64,000 nucleotides of DNA. Source: Acanthopleura granulata. Taxonomy: Eukaryota > Mollusca > Polyplacophora > Chitonida > Chitonidae. The notes beneath the pieces were generated by a model that was given only the letters and a program-made list of their open reading frames with translations, had not been told where the DNA came from and made no database searches. Within the stretch, counting starts at the first letter, position 1; each line of letters starts with the position of its first letter. The stretch covers positions 20,977,703 through 21,041,702 of the forward strand of contig JABBOT010000007.1 of the NCBI GenBank assembly GCA_016165875.1. Direction: 5' to 3'. The position numbers were made by a program, and so were the translations under genes. Below are positions 22,916-35,344 of the stretch, piece after piece.

Positions 22916-25689
22916 ATGCCAAAATAATGGATGAAGAGCAATTGTTATAAGTTTACCATATCTTTGTTTTTTTGTTCAATGTATCTAGTTGCTCTGCTTG
23001 ATATACAGTATGTATTGGTTTTCACCTTCTTAGGACATATTCAGCATCATTATGACTGTGAAGAACAGCTATATGCCTGACTGGGGGCTATTCTCAAATC
23101 TCATTGCTAATCAAACATTGAAATTCAAACCATGCAGGGGCACCCCCTGGCCTAATGGATACAGAAGGTTTGCCAAGTTCTCTGGTATCCCACAAATGAG
23201 GTTACGTGTTTAATTTCAAACACTGTTCTTCGGTTTAAAGTGGGAAGCAACGTGGTTGTTTGCTCTTCCGGACTGTCTGGTTCTTCCTCTCACAATATGC
23301 TTGCTGCTGTCACATGAGGGAAAGATTCTTAAGCATCGCCTTGAAAACTAATCAAATCAAATCAGACCATGTGATATCATAGGTCACAATAGCATGACAA
23401 ATGTAAATTCAAACATTTTTCTGATGTTAGCTTTCAGAGTGTCAGGACTCCATCAGTGCCAACTGCAAAAGTCGTAATTAGTTGACATTTGTCACATTAT
23501 TTTTCAGATTTTAGCAAAACCGATCAGTACTGTTTACTGAATATCGTTCATATGGGCAGTAAGTGATGTAAACTGAACAAACTTATCATCTTTTATTTTT
23601 CATTCACTGCTCAAGTGTTCCCATAGCAGGTTGATTTGAGTTCACATGAAAGGTATACATCCAAGAGCATATTTTTACATGTTTTTTTCTTGCTCCCTGC
23701 AGAGCTGTATGTGGGAGGTGGAAATCCGTATGCAATGTGCAGAAAGTTACTTAAGCAAAAGTTGTAAATTGAATTAATTTGTCATGTTTGTTCTGTCACT
23801 ATGTTTTAGGTTTACTCGATATACATTACAATAAGGTCAAGAGGGTCCTACATAATAAAAACTGGGAAAAGCCCAGGCCTGGAACCGGTCTGGAACTCAC
23901 AATATAATAGGCCTTGTGAAAGCTGTAAATTGATATAAATGGATTATTGATTATTACTGTATTGTTCTCTGTGAGTCAAGCATGTTTGCCTGAAAGTTAC
24001 CTGAATTATCCCTTTGATAAATCTTCTAAATGAAATGAATTTATCACTATTCTGATTTCTCTGAAAAAACATGTCAATAATGTATTAATTTTACTAAAAT
24101 AGTTGCCTTGATGCCCACTGTACTATTTTAAACTCAAACAATGTTTGTTTCTGTACAGGCCTAAATGGTTGAATGCACTGACATTAAATGAAGTTATCGC
24201 ATTTAAAGATTTTCATTCTGACACGGATTGAATTGGAACATACGAGCAATACTCGCTGTGGGAAAAAAAGGCTTTGTATGCTTATTTTTCAGAATCCCAG
24301 ATCTTCCATGTATGCCTGAGATCAAATGCAGGAAATAAACTCAGTTAAAGTATTTGAGATCCTTGCAAACGTTGTTGGGGTCGTAGAACTGGTGGACTTG
24401 GAAATAAGCCACATGCTTGTTATTATTTCTACTTTCCCAAACAGACTTGTCTATATAAATTGAAAGGCCTTTGTACTTGGAAGCTGTTTATATGCAAGTA
24501 GAAGTTATTTCAATTTCAATGATTTTAGCATGTTTCTTTATTTCAGGTAATGTAAAAATGCTCTGCTTTATACAGTGTGTATAAGTGTTGAGTATCGAAA
24601 GCAGTGGGCCAATTTCCAAGCCTATCAAAAACAGATATCTCTAGTAAATTATTTAATAAACCAATATGGGAAATAATCTAGACCGTTTCATTCATTAAGT
24701 CATATTAAAAATGCCTTGAAATTTCTCCACAGTTTCTGCGAAAAAACAAATTATAATTTGTTATAGAGGGGAAAACTGATTTGTTTACCTGTCTTACAAG
24801 ACAATATGCTTATACTTAATGAAAGCGGTTTGTAATTAATGTAAGCACATTACCTGAGAAGGGTTTGAAATTAAATTGGAAATGACTAGAATTAGGTTGA
24901 GGTGTTACTAAGTCTCCGATTACCAGTGGAAAAAATATTAGTTGATTTGTAGCCTCAAGGTACTTTACCATTTTTGCAGACGTGATTTACCTTTTTCGTG
25001 TTCACTTGTCATTTAGGTTTACGTATTTTACAACCTCTCCATAAATTAGTTTTTATTCGCAACACAAAAGACTACAACCACTCGGTAGTTCACAACTTGT
25101 TGCTTTGCATTGTTTTGAAGGAAATAAATCAGCACGCATGTGTTTTCGCATAATTCTGACTTCACGCTGATGCTCCTTTTGGCGATTATGACGTTAGATT
25201 TCCAAATAAAGAAATGTTCGATGTTTTTTTAAGCGCATGTTTCTTTATTAACCTTATCAGGGTATATCATCGGTAAATCTCCAATTGTAAAAGGATCGCT
25301 GTATGTTTATTACAATACTAATATACGTAATCAGCCCTATAGCCGAATATTCGGTCTTTCTAACGATAAATAGCAGGGTAATATCTGTCGCTTCGTTGGT
25401 TGCAGGACCTGTATAAATACAGTGCTGTTCATGCATATGCCATTCAACTTTCGGCGAAACCGTTCAGTAGGCTTCCCTGCACGATTAAAAGAAAGTGTGA
25501 TTATACATCTTTAGAATACGCTTTTCACTACAAAAACTACCACAGGTGAAAGTCCTATATTTAATGTATAAAATCCAGTAAAAATATTATTTTTGATATT
25601 TTGAGTCGAAGATGACTATTTCTACTGTGGATGAAGGCTGCCCGCAGCTGTGGTACTCACTGCCCCAGCAGGATGCGGAAGTGACTGGG
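22916..25689. other. GPCR intron without genes
   Basis: AT-rich, with no open frame over 60 codons. A possible SINE lies at 23140-23350 (separate entry). Confidence 0.5.
23140..23350 (+). mobile_element. Possible tRNA-derived SINE of another family
   Basis: CCTGGCCTAATGGATACAG looks like the A-box part of an arginine- or glutamate-type tRNA, and GGTTACGTGTTTAATTTC 40-60 bp later resembles a decayed B box. An AAATCAAATCAAATCAG tail follows. No second copy was seen here, so this rests on tRNA likeness alone. Confidence 0.35.
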
Positions 25690-27442
25690 TTAAACATTAT
25701 GCACTTGATAGCACTTATTGTGATAAGGAAGAGTGAGATTGCTGCGGATCCTGTATCTTCGTGAATGACAATATTATTTACATTCCTGTTGCCCTCGATA
25801 CAGAGGTTTCCGTTATGTTCCTTCTCATTCTTCTTAGTTTCGTTTGCACTGACAGAATTTTAAGAGAACAACTGCAAACTCCTTTCATAATCATGGGAGA
25901 TTTTAATGCCCTTGACCGCCTATGGAGCAGTAATGATATTAATGATAAAGCAAAGTATTAAACGATTTCTTATCTAGAGATGAACTATGTTATTTAAATG
26001 ATGGTTCCAGTATATATTTACATTAAGGTAAACGTTAAGATTATGCTATCGATATCACTATCACAGGTCCATCTCTTCTCACAGATTTTTCTTGAAGGTG
26101 CATAACGATCATTGTGGTAGTGACCATTTTCCTATTGTCCTAGAGGATCTCACTTCTAATTCCTGAGAACGTGTACCAGGTGAAAGTTCAATATAGCAAA
26201 TTGGTAGGCTTCTGAGATCTTCTGTGAGACTGACATCACTCCAGAGATTCTGAATGCGGCAGAAAATCCTTTGTTAAAATTTAAAGAAATTATATTGACA
26301 GCAGCTGATGGAACCATCCCTAAGACCTCAATAAATCCAAAATTGAAAAAACAAATTGAAAAGTAAACCCTGGTTAATGACTGTCGCATAAACCAATGAG
26401 GACCGTAAAAGGACGGAGCACAGATATAATCATTGTGCTAATGATAAAAATTCAGTGCAACTTCGCATGTTTAGAGCTAACACTCGTCGATTAATGAAGT
26501 CAATGAGACGATCTTATTGGCTGAATTTTTGCTTCAGGCATTACGTCAAAAACACACGTGCGTAAGGACTCGAACATGGTTCAGAAACTTAATGGCAAAA
26601 ACAATAAAGCCAAAGTTCAGGATTGAAAAGATGGTTACAGTTTATTAACTTCAACACGTGATATAGTCAGTAAAATAGCTGAAATAATATCTCAAAAATC
26701 TTCATCTGAGATCTATTCTCCTGAATTTCAGCATATTAAACACCAGAAGAAAAATAGTAAATTGCTCTTTTCTTCTAACGATTTAGAACTTTTTCAATCG
26801 TCTGGTTTCGATGGAAGAGCTGAAAACTTCATGAAAAAGGCACACGATACGGCGTGCGACTCGGCTCATATATATTATAAGATTCTAAATGAGTTACCAC
26901 CTTAACCACTTGAGATTCTCTAGGATTTACTTAATGATATTTGGATAACTGGTAATTTTTAGCGGGTTATATTTGATACGAAAAAAATAATCTTTTATAC
27001 CTTATATAAAATGCTTCAACCTAAATGTACAAAGGTCCTTGATATAATTGCGGTCGTGTCTAGCACGGATTGGAGTGCTGACCGGTCAGTTTTACTCAGT
27101 TTATGTCGTTCTTTGGTGATTGGTCTAAATTGGACTTTGGATGGATCATTTACGGTTCGCTAGAAAATCATATCTTAAAATGATAGACCTTTTAGAAATT
27201 TTCCATTCGGCAGTTTATACGTAGTCTAATGAACCTTCTTTACACCATAGGCGTATAAAACAGACTTTGATATGCCGGTAAGCTTAAAGCGTTTTCAACA
27301 AAAACCCTGTGTACGACTGTGTTTTCAATGCATTGTATGTAGACAAATACACCAAATATTCTAACAGATTCCCTTTTTTCGATGATCGTGTTCGGAACCA
27401 TATTGTGGAAGTCAACATCAAACTTGAGGACATAGCAACGGG
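25690..27442 (+). mobile_element. LINE-A copy A4, left part (endonuclease and RT)
   Basis: 5'-truncated LINE-A on the plus strand. Endonuclease pieces around 25761-25961 (FIIMGDFNA), RT N-terminal remnants around 26560-26950, and the post-RT linker at 27309-27440 (VFNALYVDKYTKYSN, FDDRVRNHIVEVNIKLEDIA). It is heavily broken and has lost the central RT. It stops at 27442 where LINE-B starts and resumes at 33182. Confidence 0.85.
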
Positions 27443-27571
27443 GGAGGGGATTAGTTTGTATTGGCGTTTTCCGTCCCACTGGGACGATGCACGCCAAACA
27501 GGGCTTGAGGTTTTTAGCATTCGGTATGTTATGTTAGTCTGTTAACAAAAAAAGATTTTATGGTGGGGTGT

Positions 27572-30500
27572 CTAGAATCTATGACATCTAGTTAGGAAAT
27601 TAGCCACAGCCTGGAATATCTTATTTTGCTGTTTCGTAGGGCTCAGTACAGTAACTTCGTTAAAGCGGCGGATGCCGAGGAGGCGTAGTTCTGCGTACAT
27701 AGTATGACGGGGATATGTATGCCGTAGACATTGAACCATAAGGTGGGGAATACTATCCACTACGAAACATTCCTCGCAGAGTCCTGTATCATGGAGACCA
27801 AACCTGTTCAAGTATAGATTGGTGGGTAGGTGACCATAGAGGAGTCGAAATACTAGTATTTCGTCTTGACTACACCTAAGCGACAGGTCATAGCGAAAGG
27901 TAACTAGTGAATTGTGTTCATGGAAAAATCTCCCTTTGTCGGAGTTATCCCATTCGTTCTGCCACATGTCTATGAACTTTTGCTTTACTGAGTTTATTGC
28001 TTCTTTTAGCGAAAGAGGAACAGTGAGCATTATGTCAGGCAACATAAGAGCTTGTTTAGCCAATTGATCAGCCTGTTCATTACCAGGAATACCGATATGA
28101 GCCGGCACCCAATCAAACGATACAGAGACGCCACGGTAGTCAAGGGTGTTGCATAGGTAGAGTATTTCATGTATGAGTTTAGAGGACTTGTTCCTCGCAA
28201 AATTCAGCAGAGCCTGTAGAGAAGAGAGAAAGTCTGTAAAAATAAGAGCCCGTATAGGTCTAAGTTCCATCAGAAACTGGAGGGCACAGATAATTGCACT
28301 GAGTTCGGCAGTGAGCACGGCTAAAGAGTCAGCCTAAAGGACTTGGTATATTTAATTTCTGGCACGCAAAATGACGCTCCCACCACATTGGTGTTAGGAC
28401 ACTTAGACGCGTCAGTATAAACTTTCACGTATTCTGACCAGTTAGACTGGATATGGTCTTTAGCGCATAATAAGGAAATAGTAGAGTTATCAGACTTGCT
28501 AGTTTTAGAATGAAGGTCAGTAGAGATATGTGGGGAAATCAAGTTCCATGGTGGAAAGTCTGGTACCGAGGAGGGCTGTATGTTTAAATCCGCAGACTGA
28601 ATAAGAGTGGCTGTTTGGCTGGATCTCTGCTTGAATGATAACGCTGTATTAGGCCGACTGTGTTACAAGCCGTCATAGTAGGAAGGTGCGAGGATAGCAG
28701 AGGCAGAGTTGTTCCTATCCGCCCTAAGTGTAAAAGAGAACCCCACAGTGCGCAGTCGTCTGCGAATGTGCAGGGGCCATTCTTGGCAGAACACCTGCAT
28801 GGCATTGAGTGGCGTCGTTCGCATTGCCCCTGTGCAGATTCGCAGCGCCGCACACTGAATGGCGTCAAGCCTAGACTTAAGATTGGCACAGGCCGAGTCG
28901 TAGGCCTCACAACAGTAATCGAGCCTTGAACGGATGAGGGAGCGGTACAGTAACAGCAGGCAGTGTCTGTCAGCACCCCATTCTCGCCCAGAGACACACC
29001 TCATCAGATTGATGGCCTTCTTACATTTAGTCAATGTGTAATCAATATGCTTAGACCAAGTAAGCCGTGCGTCAAGTACTACCCCGAGATATCTGAAAGA
29101 GGAGGAAAGTGTGACTGGGAAATTGTTTAAGGTAATCTCAACATCCTTTATGGCCCTGCTGGTAAATATAACTGCTTCTGTTTTTTTCAGACGAGAACTT
29201 AAACCCCCATTTTAGGCTCCACTCGACAATATCATCCAAACCCTGCTGGATATATTTGGTACACAACTTGAGGTTTCTCGAAATGCACCACATGGCTTTG
29301 TCATCGGCAAATAGAGTACATTTAAGTTTAGATGACAGGACACCGGGTAGGTCATTGATAGCAATACTAAATAGAGTTGGGGACAAGACACTGCCCCGGG
29401 GCACTTCGTTCTCAATGGGCACTGGTCTGGAGTAATCCCGGCCAACTGTGACCTTGATGGAACGGTCAGTGAGAAAATCCCTAACGCATCCTAACATTCT
29501 TCCCGCAATACCCATGGCTTCCATTTTAATTAATACTCCCGTACGCCACACCATGTCAAACGCCTTCTCTATGTCTAAAAATACTGCGAATAGATATTCT
29601 TTATTACACAAGGAGAATATTGTTCTCCAGGGTAATGACGTGATCAGCAGTGCATCGCCTGTTTCTAAAACCGCTCTGGACAGGGCTAAGAATGTTATGT
29701 TTATTCAAATACCACATCAGTCGGCTATTTATCATCTTCTTCATCACTTTGCACAGAGTAGTAGTGAGGACAATAGGTCTGTATAACGAGGGAACAGAGG
29801 AGACTTGGGTATAGGGACTACAATGGCCTGTTTCCACTGAAAAGGAAGTTTCATATTAGCCCATATGGTATTGTATAAGACAAGCAGAAGTACGATACAT
29901 TGCTCCGGTAGATTACGTAACATTGAATACGTAATGGCATCTTCTCCTGGGGAAGATTCCGAAAATGTTGAAATGGCCTGCTTTAATTCTAAGAGAGCGA
30001 AATCATCATTAATTGGCGTATCCTCGGGCATAATCTTAGTAAAGGGGTGTAGTTCTTCAGTGTCTTCTTTGTGAGGAATGAAGTCTGGTGGGTAGTTGCA
30101 GGAGCTAGAGACAAATGAAAAACTATCAGCTAATACATTGCTTTTATCAGCATTAGTGACATAGCTGACAATTTTGAACAATAGTTGGAGAAGAGACGAA
30201 TCTACTTTTCCCAGTTATGGATTTGATCTGGGCCAATACTGATTTCAAAGGCGTGTGCTCTTTCAAATTAGAACAAAATTGACGCCAGTGTTCTCTTTGG
30301 CTGCGCTTGATTGTACGCTGCGCCTCGGCCTTTGCACGCTTATATAGGATGATGTCTTCGTAAAGCCTTGTTCTACGCGCACGGTTTTTAAGACGCTTTC
30401 GTTCCTTGATAGCTCTAGAGCAATCTTCATTCCTCCAAGGGACGAGCATTTTTGGGAAAGTTCCTCCTACTGTCTTGGTGATAGCCTTAGCGGCTGCTGT

Positions 30501-31376
30501 ATTAATTGCGCTGACAATATTCTCGTAAAATATATTTACATCTTTATGAATGGATACCTCGGAGAAGGATTTTATACATTCTTTCTGGTAAACAGACCAG
30601 TTTGCACGTTTGGTGCTCCACCTAGAAGGTTGACCAACTTACTTAACGTGGGGAGTAAACTGGCATGAGACGAAAATAGGGAGGTTGTCGCTGCCACAGG
30701 GAGACGTCACATCGACTGACCAGTCGAACAATAAGCTTATGTCTGATGAGCATAGTGTAAGATCAAGGTGGGATACAGTGCCTGAGTGGGGGTCTATCCG
30801 AGTGCCCGTCCCGTCGTTAAGTACACAAATGTTGTAGTCGTCGATAAAATCGGCGATGATTTTCCCATTACAGTTAGTGTTGGAAGATCCCCAAATCGGA
30901 CTGTGGGCATTAAAATCACCGCATAGAATAAACAATGGGCTAACTACAGACATAATTATGGTAAGATCGTCCCGTTCGACATGTTTGGAAGGGTTGTAGA
31001 TGTTTACGATACTGACAGCAGGGCCAGAAGATCAAGATATATTAAAACACTGGGCCTAGATACTCTTAAGTTGAGGAATTTTGATCTCAGAGTATGAGAG
31101 TCCATGTTTAAGTAAGATGGCAACGTCTCCCTTTTCCCTTATATGCCTGTCGATTCTACTAATAGAGTAACCGGGATAGGTGAAACTGAGGTGTGGTTTT
31201 AAGAATGTTTCTTGCAAACATATGACATGTGGCGTAGGATTTATATTAGAAATGTAGAATTGAAGTTCTTGCCCGTGTGTACCAATGCCTCGTACGTTAT
31301 AGTGAAGTAGGTGAAAAGCCATTGTTAAGAAAGAAAGCAAGACATAAATTAGATTCATGTTGGTAAAAGTATACAT
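27572..31376 (-). pseudogene. LINE-B ORF2 (endonuclease, RT, RNase H)
   Basis: Starts at ATG 31374-31376. Endonuclease: HYNVRGIG, VICLQETFL (31056-31376), FILCGDFNAHSPIWGSSN and CGSDNLPIF (30639-30953); the usual catalytic SDH reads SDN. RT: ALLELKQAISTFSESSPGEDAI (29744-30181), FLDIEKAFDMVWRTG, RGSVLSPTLFSIAINDLPG and the catalytic FADDKAMW (29138-29611), then KKAINLMRC...LLYRSLIRSRLDY (28663-29034). RNase H: VYTDASKCPN (28321-28542), TAELSAIICALQFL, IFTDFLSSLQALL and FDWVPAHIGIPGNEQADQLAK (27572-28318). The C-terminal Cys/His motif is CEECFVVDSIPHLMVQC. Several frameshifts, but every domain is recognisable. Confidence 0.88.
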
Positions 31377-32521
31377 TATGTATGGATACTTTCCGCTAAA
31401 TTGTTTAACATAGGGGCTAAACTGGGGAAGTTGACTAGTTCAGGCCCCAAATGTGCCTGGGTGATGCAGAGTATTTCTGAAACGAAGGTCTTGTTGTCAC
31501 TCAGGTCAAAGACTTTTAGCATAATTTCAGCAAATAAGGCAATGATACGGGTGGCCATATTAACGGACAGATCTGTCTGTGTGGAGGAGGTGGATTCAGT
31601 TTGGGTTGAAGTAGACTTCATGACGGGTTTGACACGTTTAAACTCAGTTATGGGCTGTATTGTAGTTTGCTGTGCTGGAGGTGGGGCTGTGGTGTCTTCT
31701 CCTTCTAACAGCGCTCTTTCTGCAGGACTCTCGGGGTACGGCTGCCTGTCTTCAAACTGCACATTTCTTAGAGCTTCAGAGAACGAGATCTTTTTAGTCA
31801 CCCGGATGTATTGGGCTCTGTCTATTTGTTTCCTGTAGGTACGCTGACGAGTGACCAGGAGAGCCACAGCTGACACATAATGGCCTATCTAAACTGTCAC
31901 AGTGCTCAAAGTCATGGTCGCCCGAACACTTAGGGCATCTTCGCTTCCCCCTACAAGAAGTAGAGATATGTCCGTAAGCCTAGCACATAAAGCAAGGAAG
32001 GACAGGCGGTATGTATGGTTTGACTGGGAAAATTCCATAACCCAGCGTAACTTCCGTGGGCAGCTCCTCCATGTCGAAGTCTAATAACATGCACGATGTT
32101 TTAAGTTTTTCCTTTCCTTTATACATTCTTTCAACTTTTACGCACCTACACTTTTTTACGGCACCTAGAACGTCATCTTCTGTCAACTTTTCACCAACCC
32201 TGTATATAACTCCCCGAACAGACATGGCCGATGACTGCAGTCGGCATTGTACCTCCCGTCCCATAAATGTAGATCTTTTCTACCACACTTCTTGACTTCC
32301 TTGACGTTACCTATAGCTTGTTGTATAGCTTGACCAAACTTTATATTATTCCAAGCCGAAATGGGTAGACCTCCCATGGAGGTGATTATAACATTGTGGT
32401 TGTTTTGGTTATTTTTTTTGACTCGACTGTCTTATCTTTTTTCCATCTCAGTTGGTACGTTCTGCAGAGCGGGTCCGTACAAATTCCACTGAGGTTTCTT
32501 CACCCCCTCGGGGTCGTCCAT
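31376..32521 (-). pseudogene. LINE-B ORF1 (gag-like, CCHC zinc knuckles)
   Basis: Likely start ATG 32519-32521 (MDDPEGVKKPQWNLYG). Frames shift near 32180 and 31990. The middle part (31980-32264) has VIYRVGEKLTEDDVLGAVKK and ELPTEVTLGYGIFPVKPYIP, an RRM-like region typical of Jockey-group ORF1. Then come zinc knuckles (PCFMC, AYGHISTSC, CPKCSGDHDFEHC and CVSCGS, about 31870-31995) and a C-terminal tail (31376-31876) with STSTQTESTSSTQTD. It ends in TAA overlapping the ORF2 ATG (TAATG). Role: RNA binding and particle formation. Broken by at least two frame changes and a stop after PCFMC. Confidence 0.8.
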
Positions 32522-33181
32522 GCTGGCAGCTTTAGTGTGGGTAAATACAGAAATATAGGTGCGCACGGACAAGGGGGTTATTTCGTAATGACTGTTACAA
32601 GAGAACAAAGGGGTCGCCCGGGAGCTGCTTCGGGCTAGAGACACAACCATTGGCGCTCTGTTAGTATGGCAGAGTGACAGTGCAAGAACAGGCTTCTCTG
32701 AAAGTACAATCCTATCGCTATACGTAAGGTATAGCAGACTATAGCCCTATTCTAAATGAAGATTTCCCAACGGTATTTAATATACATATATACAAATATT
32801 TGTTTCGAGAGTCCCACATGCCTCTATCAGTCTAATGGTGCTATGTATCCTTCTACGCGTAAGAATCTGCGATTGAAGACATGCACTCAAACACGAGGCA
32901 CACACACCTAATTACAAAGCGTGAGAGAGGGGTGGGAGAATATGGCCAAATACCGGCCACTGTCGGCCTCAACTCCGATTAATGATCCTGGTTAAATAGT
33001 GTCTGGAAGTAGGGGAAGTATCAACAAACTTATGTGTTATAATATATACAAGCTCGAATATATACAAGACATATATACAGGGCTAGGAATTAGCAAAGAT
33101 AGTGTAGAGGTAACATCACAATGGGCTGGTTCTCGATACCACGCCTGCACTCCTCCGTGTCGTGTGACTGATGCATGAATC

Positions 33182-34085
33182 GAGGACATAGCAATGGGTT
33201 TTTTCCCCCGGACTCTCCTCCCTGGCTTGTTCCACGGCGTAATTTGAAACATAAAAAAGCAAATACGAATCATCTGATAATTATGTGGATCATAAATCTA
33301 CATATAGAAATGGATCAAAGGATGGGGACAGGGTTGCGGCTACGGCTGTCTTAAAACAGCCGGCCACTTCTCTTCCTCTTCCATCTTCATCTTCAATCTG
33401 CCGAGGCCAGAGGTGTTCTCCTGGCTCTATCATATATTTCCTCTGGGAGTGCTCAGAGAACAATGATATCCGGTGACTCGTTGTCCCGCCTTTTGGGAAT
33501 ACGAAATGGGACTTGCAGATCCATCAGAAACTGTATGTTATTCTCCCTCCCATTGTCTACAATTCTTATACTCTTGGTATATTTCGCAGAGGCAAAGCCG
33601 TTTTAAGGAGGTGTCATGTTGGGCATTCTCGTATAACACACAAGTTTATCTTGGATGGGAGTAGTGCTCCCGAGTGTGTTGGACGTGGTGCTGAATACAC
33701 CATTAAACATGTCCATATTGACTGTTCAGGATTTGCCCATGTCGAGGAAAGGTTCTACATAGTCGACTTTATATCCCATTTGTTTGACAACCTCGCTTGC
33801 GATGCAGGCATAGAATTTTTGCCACATTCACATATGTATGTATAATATATAATGTATATTTTTGGTCCAATTTATAATATAAAAATGGCGGTTTTCGACT
33901 TTTTAGTGACGTTTAGTCTTTTTAACTGGTTTTTCAAAATGTCCGTCTGTATTACTTTGATTTTTCAGGGTGCATCACATCACGTCGAAAAATTAACTGT
34001 TTACTGCACTTAACATATGGCTGAGATATTGCCGATGTGGCGTTAAGCTATAATCATTCATTCATTCATTCATTCATTCATTCAG
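33182..34085 (+). mobile_element. LINE-A copy A4, right part (RNase H end and 3' tail)
   Basis: Continues copy A4 after LINE-B: the linker (PRTLLPGLFHG, frame broken), RNase H start NGSKDGDRVAATAV (33285-33476), the Cys/His motif CHVGHSRITHKF...CVGRGAEYTIKH (33513-33845), then the family tail ATGGCTGAGATATTGCCGAT and six ATTC repeats (to about 34083). This is the clearest example of the family 3' end. Confidence 0.88.
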
Positions 34086-34275
34086 TCGAGCATTACTTTG
34101 GGGGTGCATGACATGCATTGTTTTCTTACAAAGAGATGGTATTCCTGACTGCTGCAGGGCACTGTCACAATAACAACAGGAAGCCAGAGTTGGGAGCAGC
34201 TTGGAATGAATCGTGGGTTCATCTCTTGTGCCCGTCTAAGGTCAATAATAAAAGCAAAGAAGTTGTGGGGTTGTT

Positions 34276-34480
34276 GTGGCAGAGACAGTGGTGGGTCGAT
34301 GGCGCTTAGCGCGAATGGGCTTGGCGAGGTCCATGGACAGTCCGTTCTGGTCACTGGAGCCGGAAACCACAGATCATCTGGTTTGGCACTGCCCTGCGGC
34401 ATATGTGGATGTATTTGAGTCAGCGCTATTCTGGGTGGGAGATTGTTTCAGGGGATTTCTACCACTTTGAGGCCAGTGCT
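34276..34480 (+). pseudogene. Possible fragment of another retroelement (Cys/His C-terminus)
   Basis: The open frame 34276-34470 contains LARMGLARSMDSPFWSLEPE and TTDHLVWHCPAAYVDVF. The spacing T..HL...CP resembles the C-terminal zinc-binding tail of many LINE RTs, with its first cysteine pair lost. No other domain lies next to it. Confidence 0.35.
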
Positions 34481-34854
34481 GAGAGAGCTGGCCTTTCTCT
34501 GCGTGGATACAATTTACATACACCGTTGCTACGCAGTAGCGCACACTCACGTCATTGATCACGTTAAGGTCTTGCCTGTCTTTTTCAACAGTGACCTGCG
34601 TATGCACGTGTTGAAATCTTCACCATAGACTCCCCATTTTAACGAATTTTGAGGCCACCTGGTGCCGCAACACCAGGTCGCTTTCAAACTGTAGAATGTG
34701 TTTTTTGCCGTGTTTTTCTTTGGGGGGGGGCGTGCATGTTTCTCTGATATCCTAACTCATATTCGTGTGACGTTGTAGTCACGTAATGCATAATCAACGA
34801 AATGTAGGTGTTTTTTTCCCACATCCTAGATTACCTTGGTGTACTGAAAAAAAA

Positions 34855-34905
34855 GAGAGACATTGTTAAGTACGACATAAAACCCAACCATACGTAAGAG
34901 ACGCT
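34855..34905 (+). repeat. Short SINE-tail fragment
   Basis: CATTGTTAAGTACGACATAA matches the 3' part of the SINE at 35345-35580 (CATTGTTAAGTGCTACGTTA) with the same AAACCC and CATACG end. It lies 36 bp beyond the splice donor of the TM1-TM2 exon. Confidence 0.55.
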
Positions 34906-34941
34906 CATCTGAAGCAAAGTAGAACGAGTGCCAAGACTTAC

Positions 34942-35063
34942 CTGCATGGGTAGACATACTAGGAGAACCAGGATATCCGATACCGCCAGACTGCATAAAA
35001 GGACATTGGTTGAATTTTGTACTGCTTTTGATCTTGCCATTGCTGTTAAGATTAACGCGTTAC
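34942..35063 (-). CDS. GPCR exon: end of TM1, loop 1 and TM2
   Basis: A 122-nt internal exon. Acceptor TTTGTTATAG (35064-35073) precedes GT-AAC-GCG; the preceding exon must supply the first base of a glycine codon, giving the conserved TM1 G-N pair (phase 1). It encodes NALILTAMARSKAVQNSTN and VLLCSLAVSDILVLLVCLPMQ, with the TM2 aspartate in LAVSD and the proline near the end of TM2. It ends in CAG before donor GTAAGTCTTGG (34931-34941), phase 0, matching the TM3 exon. No lesion. The upstream exon with the N-terminus and the rest of TM1 was not found between here and 64000. Confidence 0.9.
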
Positions 35064-35344
35064 CTATAACAAACAAGAATATAAAACGTCAACCATCTAA
35101 CCATCTATCCAGAAAAACTGCCGCTCATAGAGTAAATATAACCGGTCAGGTGCATAAATCTGTTCTAGATGCCTGCATAGTGTATATGCAATGTAAACCA
35201 AAGAAATGTAAAGAAAACCTGAATGACGACAAAAATTACAGACAAGTAAGAATAACCTAATTGGCCAACAATACACACTTATATCAACCACGAGAGCCCC
35301 ATAAACAAAATGTCACCTAACTTTTACCACACCTTTCTACTGGA

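Larger units (their letters stand above)
27443..33181 (-). mobile_element. LINE-B, complete non-LTR retrotransposon (5.7 kb) nested in LINE-A
   Basis: A second RNase H-bearing LINE family with ORF1 at 31376-32521, ORF2 at 27572-31376, a 5' UTR to 33181 and a 3' UTR ending near 27443 (minus-strand text ACGCCAATACAAACTAATCC). It is bracketed by GAGGACATAGCAACGGG at 27426-27442 and GAGGACATAGCAATGGG at 33182-33198, a 17-bp target duplication with one mismatch. Sequence identity to LINE-A is low, but the domain order is the same. It is less decayed than most LINE-A copies. Confidence 0.9.
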
